Assembly (NCBI GenBank): GCA_009739215.1
Contig: VSJF01000003.1
Location: 1,798,001 to 1,862,000 of the forward strand
DNA: 64,000 nt
From: Floccularia luteovirens
Lineage: Eukaryota; Basidiomycota; Agaricomycetes; Agaricales; Squamanitaceae
Direction: 5' to 3'
Shown: piece by piece, positions 58,075 through 64,000 of the stretch
Position numbering within the stretch: position 1 is the first letter of the stretch
Layout of the letters: every line of letters begins with the position of its first letter
Program-made: the position numbers and the translations under genes
The notes under the pieces: generated by a model
Databases searched by the model: none
Told to the model about the DNA's origin: nothing
What the model saw: the letters and a program-made list of their open reading frames with translations, nothing else

Positions 58075-58739
58075 TTAAGCAAATAACCCAAAATCTAGGA
58101 TACGTAGGGATCGGACGAAAATATCAAAGTCTGTTTGGACTTGAGCGGCATGGGCACTACCCGGTTCAACTGCACCTCCATCAAGAGTTTTCACAGGAAT
58201 GTTGAATGTCACCACAAGGTCGACGTTCTTGTTCTCTACACGATATAGAGCCATAAGTATCTTAACTTCGTCTGCAGTCGTTTGATTATATTTTGGAACA
58301 AGCTGAAACCCAGAAAGTATGATCGCAGACGGTGTCTCATCATCGCCTCTGTCATTCGGAATGACAAAAATAGAGCCTGGGTCAATCTGGGATGACACAG
58401 CAGAGTTGTCATGAGCCAGAGATTCAAAGTGAAATCTGTGAGGTGGCGTTAAATTTGACACAATATAACAAGAAGGGAACAAGAGTTGAACCTACCTAAC
58501 TGCATCCTCATTTCCAGAGCGGTCTACACGCTCTAAAATTTCCACAACAATGCTGACATTAGAGTCGAGGTACATGAATACCTCCTGAGTATCAGGTACT
58601 TGACGCACATCACTATTTGGAGCTATCAGTCCAAGGTTTCGTTTGAGAACTTAAAGATCCCGTACGATGCGTCTATGAGATATGGAGCGGAACAGGCAGT
58701 GATGGCACCTCCAAATAAAAGTTTGACATGAGAAGACAT
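58075..58739 (-). CDS. MOG1: Ran-binding nuclear import factor Mog1
   Basis: ATG 58737-58739 (MSSHVKLLFGGAITACSAPY), TAA 58075-58077 after ILDFGLFA; three exons, about 190 residues. The family start LFGGAITA is followed across an intron (acceptor CAAATAG) by DASDVRQVPDTQEVFMYLDS, a hallmark Mog1 block, and NVSIVVEILERVD. After a second intron come RFHFESLAHDNSA and the core ILMALYRVENKNVDLVVTFN and IPVKTLDGG, then the C-terminal helix QTDFDIFVRSLRILDFGLF. Mog1/RANGRF binds Ran GTPase and promotes nucleotide release in nuclear protein import. It is head-to-head with NDC80 across 272 bp. Confidence 0.92.
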
Positions 58740-59011
58740 AGTGCACAATTCCTGGCAACACTGGCGGTTGCTAGGGGTTGGATCAGTCTCTCGCGCGTGG
58801 GGTAATCGTGAAGTTATTATACAACTTTTGAATATGTGAGTCACCCAAGAGTCACCTTGCTGTTACTGTAAAGCTGTAAATTATTCAAATCATTTATCTA
58901 ATCTATTCACGTGACTAGGGTTACTTGTCACGAACGCGCAATGTCACATAATCCATTGGTGAAAGTCACTCAACTCAACTACCAGGAAGCGTGGAGACCG
59001 CTACGTCCATC
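58740..59011. promoter_or_regulatory. Bidirectional MOG1/NDC80 promoter with TCACGTGA
   Basis: 272 bp between the divergent starts of MOG1 and NDC80. It contains an AT-rich core (AAATTATTCAAATCATTTATC near 58876) and a TCACGTGA palindrome at 58907-58914, about 100 bp from the NDC80 start. Shared control is likely from the spacing alone. Confidence 0.45.
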
Positions 59012-61319
59012 ATGGACGCACGACGCAAGTCAGTTATGCAACCCCCAGCGGACCCTTCAGGAAGCATAAGATCAGGGATTCCGATGCCTTCGACTATCAA
59101 AAAACCTAGTTCCAATACCCGTATGTCTCTGGCTGGCCCCGCTCTTCGTACTCAATATCCTGCTCCTCCTGGAACGAATCCTAGGCAATCTATGATGAGA
59201 TCTCAAAACGTAAACCCATTGCTTTTGAGTATCACGAAGCCAAACTATGGAAAGACCCCATTGACTAAGTGAGCTTGGGTTCCATACTCGACTGCAGACG
59301 TATTGAACGCACACAATTTGCTGTAGTAGTGTCCGTCGCGGCTCAATGTGGAACGGTGGGACTGCTATGATGGCCCCACCGAGTAGTCAGATCATACTCA
59401 AAGATACACGTCCTCTCCGTGACAGGCAGTACCAGTCCAAGATGAGACAAGACATTCTGAGCTTCTTACAAAATTCAGGTTTCGACATATCCATGAACAC
59501 CCTCACCAATATTCAAGGAAAGGATTACCGCGCAATTTTTGACTGTCTGGTGCAGATACTGGACCCTTATCATCCCCTCAGCCAAGGAGCTCGTTTTGAG
59601 GACGAGTTCGTACCAGCTCTCAAGGCCCTAAAATATCCTTTTGCTCATCAAATTGATAATAAATGGCTGGCAGCCCCTGCGAGTATGCATTCTTGGCCGT
59701 CACTACTTGGTGTTCTGCATTGGCTTGTTGAAATGTCCAAGGTGTGTGTCAGAAATGGGAATGGTTCAGTATTAATAGGTCACATAACCTAGTTGCGCAA
59801 CGAATACCTTTGTAGTGGACATCCGACACTGCAAAATCCTTCTGATATACCTGAAGAGTTTGATGATCCATTTGACGAAAAAGCCCTCGCGTTCAATTAT
59901 TATGAGGAAGCCTACACTACCTGGTTGGATCTAGTGGATGACTTCGCTGAGGCAAATCAGCACATGGAGGAGTGTTATGGTCCGTCGACTCCTTAGACCT
60001 GAGGAATCTAATTCTTATTTTCCAACGCAGCAAAGAAAAATGAGAGGGTTCAAAATGACCTAGAGGAACAAACCAATCGTTTGAATCAATCAAAACTAGA
60101 ACTCTCTAAGCTCAAATCCTCTGCAGTAAATATTCTGCTTCTCCTTCTATTTTCTCCACTTGACAGGATTCCAGGCTCCGATTTCCAAGCTTGAGAATGA
60201 GAACAAGCTGCTTACTGCAGATAGCGAGAAGTTCCAGAAGATTCTCCAACAATACGAAGGAAGGAAGAAAAAATTGATCGACACGATTGCATATGAGAAA
60301 GCTGAACTAGCAAACGGAGGTATGTGGGCTCTAATCAGTTACCTTACTTTTGGGTGTGAGTGACACCCCTCAAAGGGATCCACTTGGAGACTTTGAAAGC
60401 CGAACAAGAAAAGCTTGCCGAGGTCGTTAGAACACAAAATCTCACTCCTGAAGAAGTGTCACGGATGAATACCGAACACGAGACATTATCAAGAAATATG
60501 GAAGATCTTAAGCAAAAGATCGCAGAAACACACAAAACCGTAATGTCACTTGAAGTTAATGTTACGAATCGGGCAGCGGCAGCAGAGGAAGCTTTAGACA
60601 TGTACAACAACCTGATTGCCTCCTTGGAACTTTACCCTCCATTGCCTCCACCTTGGGAGAACATCGATCTCACGCTGGAGCTCAATACAGGCGCATCAAA
60701 TCCACAGCAACTCCTCACTGGAGCTGATATACGAAAGGTTATCAAGCCAACCCTAAGTAGTATTGCGGAGTCAAAAAGATCAGAGCGTGCGTCACTAGAA
60801 ACTGAGCGAATCAAGGTCGATAATGAACTTGATAAGCTCACCCTTGAGTGTGAAAATGTAGAAGAGGAAATAATGGAGATAGAGAAGAAAGTTGCAGCTA
60901 TAAATGAACAAGCAGACGACCTCCGTGATGTGAGCAAGGTTACTTGAACCTTCCACCTACTCTTACATTATTTTAACAGGCTGCTCAACATGAAGCCATG
61001 GTCTCCAATGGAGAAGCCGCTCGATTGGAACGCGATCTAGCCCACGCGCGGACCGCTGCCTTGGCTAATGGGATGGGTGTGAAGTCACGGCTTCAGGCCC
61101 TGCAGTTCGAGTTTAGTCATTTTCCCTTCCAGATCTCACACAGCTTACTCATTGCTTTATTTCAATCTGGACAGCTACCGGGAGCAGATTGAGAAAGTGT
61201 CACGTTTGAAAGAGGAGACAACGCGTGCTATTATCAAGAATAGTCACGATATTGCCATGTTTAAGGAAGAAGTGTCAAGACACCTACGAGAACTGCGTGA
61301 GTTCGCGGAGTCGGGTTGA
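59012..61319 (+). CDS. NDC80: Kinetochore protein Ndc80/Hec1
   Basis: ATG 59012-59014 (MDARRKSVMQPPADPSGSIR), TGA 61317-61319 after ELREFAESG; about eight exons and some 640 residues, the usual fungal size. The N-terminal tail is basic with many Ser/Thr-Pro and RKS/RRGS sites like Aurora B targets (MDARRKSVM, SVRRGSMW). The calponin-homology domain follows: DTRPLRDRQYQSKMRQDILS, FLQNSGFDISMNTL, DYRAIFDCLVQILDPYHPL, FEDEFVPALKALKYPFAHQI, LGVLHWLVEMSKL. The rest is long coiled coil (KKNERVQNDLEEQTNRLNQS, LKAEQEKLAEVVRTQNLTPE, MNTEHETLSRNMEDLKQKIA) with the conserved break near YPPLPPPWENIDLTLELN, and a C-terminal helix that binds Spc24/25. It couples kinetochores to spindle microtubules. All expected regions are present. 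Confidence 0.95.
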
Positions 61320-62554
61320 TATGTATACGCTATGTTTTCTTGTATTATCTTATTCCATATATCTGTAGTACAAACATACCAGTTCTGTGTGAGTATCTCT
61401 TGTTGTGAGTAAATAATTCCATATTTTGAATCGGCCGACCATTCCACATTTGTCGAAAACATCAGAATTTGTTCGGAAGCTGATCTATATTACCATGATA
61501 AGGTTGGGAAACGTGGTCGAGGAAGCCGAGTATTGACAAAAGAACCGTGCAACTCTAAGGTGTCACAATTTCACAGAATTGGTCAAGTTCTATTTTCGTT
61601 GTCATCAGAGGCGCGTCCTGTTGTTTGGATCTGCCTCTTTTGATCAACTAACTCAGCCGTCTTGTACAACCGCCACCCCGGGTATGTTGTTCCTCAACCC
61701 TGTCAACCAATATCTCCTCATCCCAAGGAACGTTTCAACGATCACGTCTTAAGATAATTCATGTGAACCGTATGTTCATGTATCTCAAATATCATTATCA
61801 AACATCTGCATTCTAGTGAAAATCGCAAGATGCCATGCATGTCGTACTGACGCTTGCATCCGTGAGCCATTCGTACCTTTCTTGGTTTCAGACTGATTGT
61901 TGACGTCGTCAGAAATACATTCCTTTGGTTCTTGTCCAAATCCAGATTTATTCCATCCCAAGCCTCTGGTCCTGGTACCTTCAATCCGTTCATGGTACTG
62001 ATCCCTTGTATCACACCGCAGCACATCTTGCGAAAATTGTAACCTTTTGAAGTTGAGATATTCATAAAATTTGGAAACAGCCTATCGGTCCCGGTAATGG
62101 AGCACAAAGGACCATGTAACCCTCATCGGCCAACAATAAACTGACACATTGCATCTGATAGCGATCTTTTGAAATACGTTTCTCGCCTCAACTGTCTGTC
62201 AAGCTTTCTCAACTAGTTGCTGTGTTCCAGGGCTACTTGTTAGACATTTTGTTCAATAAATAAACCCTGTAACGTCGGACGGAGCAGTCATTACATCAAC
62301 GATCCCCATTAAATCCCACAACAGCACATCAAGGCTCCTCTTTACCGTTCCGCCGTATCACCCGATGGATATTACAAGACTCTCTTTATTCTCAGGTGCC
62401 ATCATATGCCGGTGGCCGGTCGTAAAGGAGCCGGCAAATGAATCTCTGAGGCATGCGAGAATTTTACTTCCTGTAGACACAGGATATCTCGGTTTCGGGA
62501 AATCGTGACGAAGATTTTTCCACCGGGAGGGGTCTTGTGCGACCCGACGCGGTG
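61320..62554. other. Intergenic region
   Basis: About 1.2 kb between NDC80 and the membrane-protein gene. A minus-strand frame (61742-62107) lacks an ATG start and shows no motif. The right end holds GC-rich promoter sequence with a TATA box. No RNA gene recognised. Confidence 0.5.
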
Positions 62555-62562
62555 TATATAAG
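62555..62562 (+). promoter_or_regulatory. TATA box of membrane-protein gene
   Basis: TATATAAG in a GC-rich surround (GACGCGGTGTATATAAGACG), 90 bp upstream of the ATG at 62652. It is one of the clearest core promoters in the window and suggests regulated, possibly strong expression. Confidence 0.55.
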
Positions 62563-62651
62563 ACGGGTTGGTACCCCCAAATACTGGTTCTACGCCCTAC
62601 TCTTTCGTCACTCTGTCTGAGATACTGACATCGATATCGCTGAACAATACG

Positions 62652-64000
62652 ATGTCTTCAGAGCCCAAAGTAGATCCTCCAGTCGTTATCGACCCGGAAA
62701 GGGGAACATTGGACCCTCTCCCCGCACGATTACCATATGATGAGAAGAAACCACTACCAGATAGCACCGACATCTCTCCTGCACTCACCCCATCAAAAGA
62801 AAAAGATTCCGTGTTCACAACCACCAAAGAAGTCGTGTTATCTGCCAAACCCAGCAAGCCAACACCAAAGCCGAAGAAAAAGGTCTCCAAGTGGATTCTT
62901 TTCAAAATATGGTTTAACACATACAGGTTATTGCAGACGCTATCAGCTCCTTTGATCGAGATATTGATTTGTTTTTAGGAAATTCTTTACATTCACGTTC
63001 AGCTTCAATATGATAGGACTTGCTTTAGCAGCTTCTGGACATTTCCCTTATGGTGTCAAGTATGCTGGCACAATGGTTGTAGCAAACTTTAACTTCGCTA
63101 TCCTCATGCGCAACGAGGTGTTCGGCCGACTTCTGTATCTCTTCATCAACACTTGCTTTGCCAAAGTAAGCTAATTATCTTACCTATATTTAACGAGTGC
63201 TCACTCCCAGCACCCCACCACTAGTGGCCTCCTCTTTGGTGGCGTCTTGGCTGTACCTCAGTCCTCCAGGTAAGATAACCGCATATACCCTTGTTCGCAT
63301 TCCTCATTTTTCACAGCATCTCGGGGGCATTCACAGTGGCTGCGCCCTTTCTGGTGTTATCTGGCTGCTTTTCAAAGTCGTTAACAATTTTAAAAGTCTT
63401 GATGTGACTCATGATGCCATCTTAATCATGGGAGTGGTAACCAACATCGCTGTTATGGTTAGCGCGCTCAGCGCCTTCCCGTGGGTACGAAACACTCATC
63501 ATAAGTGAGAAATAAAATTTTTTTGGCACAATTGACGGCCGTTGACTTCCTTTCAATCTAGCGTTTTCGAGCGCCATCACCGCTTTGTTGGTTGGATCGG
63601 ATTAATTTCGACTTGTTAGCCATCTTATCAATCTTTCTAGTCATAGAGCTGACGCTGCCTAGGGACGTTCGTTATTCTCGGAGACACTTATGATCCAACG
63701 ACTAGGACGTGGAATCTAAACGGAAATGCTCTCGTTCGCCATCAGGATTTCTGGTTCACTATGGGAATGACAGTTTTGTAAGGCTGATCTCGTTTATTTT
63801 GGTAAAAAATTACATACTAACTGATGTAACAATAGCATCGCTCTGCCATGGTGCTTCGTCAGAGAAGTCCCGGTGGACATAGAGCTGGTTGGTTAACATC
63901 TTGCAATAAAATTCCAGTAAATCTAACGGGTCAAATTAGCCGTCCGCAAAAGTAGCCATAATCCGATTCAAGCGTGGAATGCAGCAAGGGCTTCTTGGCC
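62652..64000 (+). CDS. Polytopic integral membrane protein, NPS12-associated type, 3'-truncated by window edge
   Basis: ATG 62652-62654 (MSSEPKVDPPVVIDPERGTL), open to the window end. A polar N-terminal 80 residues, ending in the basic KPTPKPKKKVSKWILF, precede several helices: FFTFTFSFNMIGLALAASGH, YAGTMVVANFNFAILMRNEV, FGRLLYLFINTCFAKWPPLW. After that come LGGIHSGCALSGVIWLLF, ILIMGVVTNIAVMVSALSAF and PWVRNTHHNVFERHHRFVGW, with several histidines that could bind haem or metal. Then come WTFVILGDTYDP, RHQDFWFTMGMTVFIALPWC, and after another intron SAKVAIIRFKRGMQQGLLG running off the edge. This matches a fungal family of membrane proteins related to the C-terminal membrane/reductase-like region of NPS12-type NRPS-like proteins. 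Its biochemical role is not established; the missing C-terminal half would show whether FAD/NAD-binding motifs follow. Confidence 0.72.

Noticed and set aside
6997..58914. Genome-wide E-box (CACGTG) enrichment
   Set aside because: About a dozen sites in 64 kb is close to or below the chance expectation of roughly fifteen for a palindromic hexamer, so no overall enrichment is claimed.
61742..62107. 121-codon minus-strand ORF as a gene
   Set aside because: It has a TTG start, no recognised motif and no splice continuity; composition is not protein-like.
1..64000. tRNA genes, CRISPR arrays, intact transposons or secondary-metabolite cluster
   Set aside because: I looked for T-loop-like GTTCGAxTCC boxes, regular spaced repeats, transposase/reverse transcriptase motifs and NRPS/PKS core enzymes and found none. 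A tRNAscan and repeat search would be decisive.

Overview
This window is nuclear DNA of a filamentous fungus, most likely a mushroom-forming basidiomycete (Agaricomycetes). The genes are close together and almost all are broken by many short introns (about 45-75 nt, GT...AG, often with a CTAAC/CTGAC-like branch site). The gene set is a eukaryotic housekeeping mix: F-box/WD40 Met30, GSK3, Tel2, Rsp5, cap methyltransferase, Ndc80, Mog1, complex I 24 kDa and linker histone H1. The kinase family at the left edge (HGDLRG catalytic loop) is typical of expanded basidiomycete TKL kinases. There are no bacterial-style operons, CRISPR arrays, rRNA genes or recognisable tRNA genes, and I found no intact transposon. 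All exon calls were made by eye from conceptual translation.

Layout, left to right. 1-3569 (+): 3' part of a kinase-RasGEF fusion. 4281-6696 (-): Met30/SconB-type F-box/WD40 protein. 7292-8927 (-): GSK3 kinase. 10398-13002 (+): DHA1-type MFS drug/polyamine transporter. 13543-15058 (-): tRNase Z. 15225-16796 (+): disordered Ser-rich protein. 17409-18138 (-): small, probably myristoylated protein. 18704-22923 (-): RRM plus Pumilio-repeat protein of Jsn1/Puf1 type. 24686-27763 (-): GDS1-type winged-helix plus APSES/KilA-N-like nuclear protein. 28942-34352: two linker histone H1 genes flanking a degenerate acyl-CoA-synthetase-like gene. 34647-37919 (+): Tel2. 38281-39930 (-): aldo-keto reductase. 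40196-41186 (+): complex I 24 kDa subunit. 41345-43329 (-): bestrophin-like channel. 45089-49313 (+): candidate meiotic axis core protein. 49371-51002 (+): mRNA cap methyltransferase. 51312-54270 (-): Rsp5 HECT ligase. 55418-57069 (+): MIT-domain coiled-coil protein. 58075-58739 (-): Mog1. 59012-61319 (+): Ndc80. 62652-64000 (+): polytopic membrane protein running off the right edge.

Functionally this is ordinary euchromatin rather than a secondary-metabolism or mobile island. Themes that recur are chromosome biology (two H1 genes, Tel2, Ndc80, the axis candidate), RNA processing (tRNase Z, Pumilio, cap methylation), ubiquitin ligation (Met30-like, Rsp5) and signalling (GSK3, kinase-RasGEF).

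The most interesting items are: the 45-49 kb protein, whose layout (helical N-terminus, a PH-like segment, SUMO-interaction-like motifs, C-terminal coiled coil) resembles Red1/Rec10/SYCP2; the kinase-RasGEF fusion whose VAIK lysine is replaced by arginine; the acyl-CoA-synthetase-like protein with a ruined P-loop between two H1 genes; a nested perfect palindrome at 43.56 kb; and a frameshifted coding-like remnant beside it.
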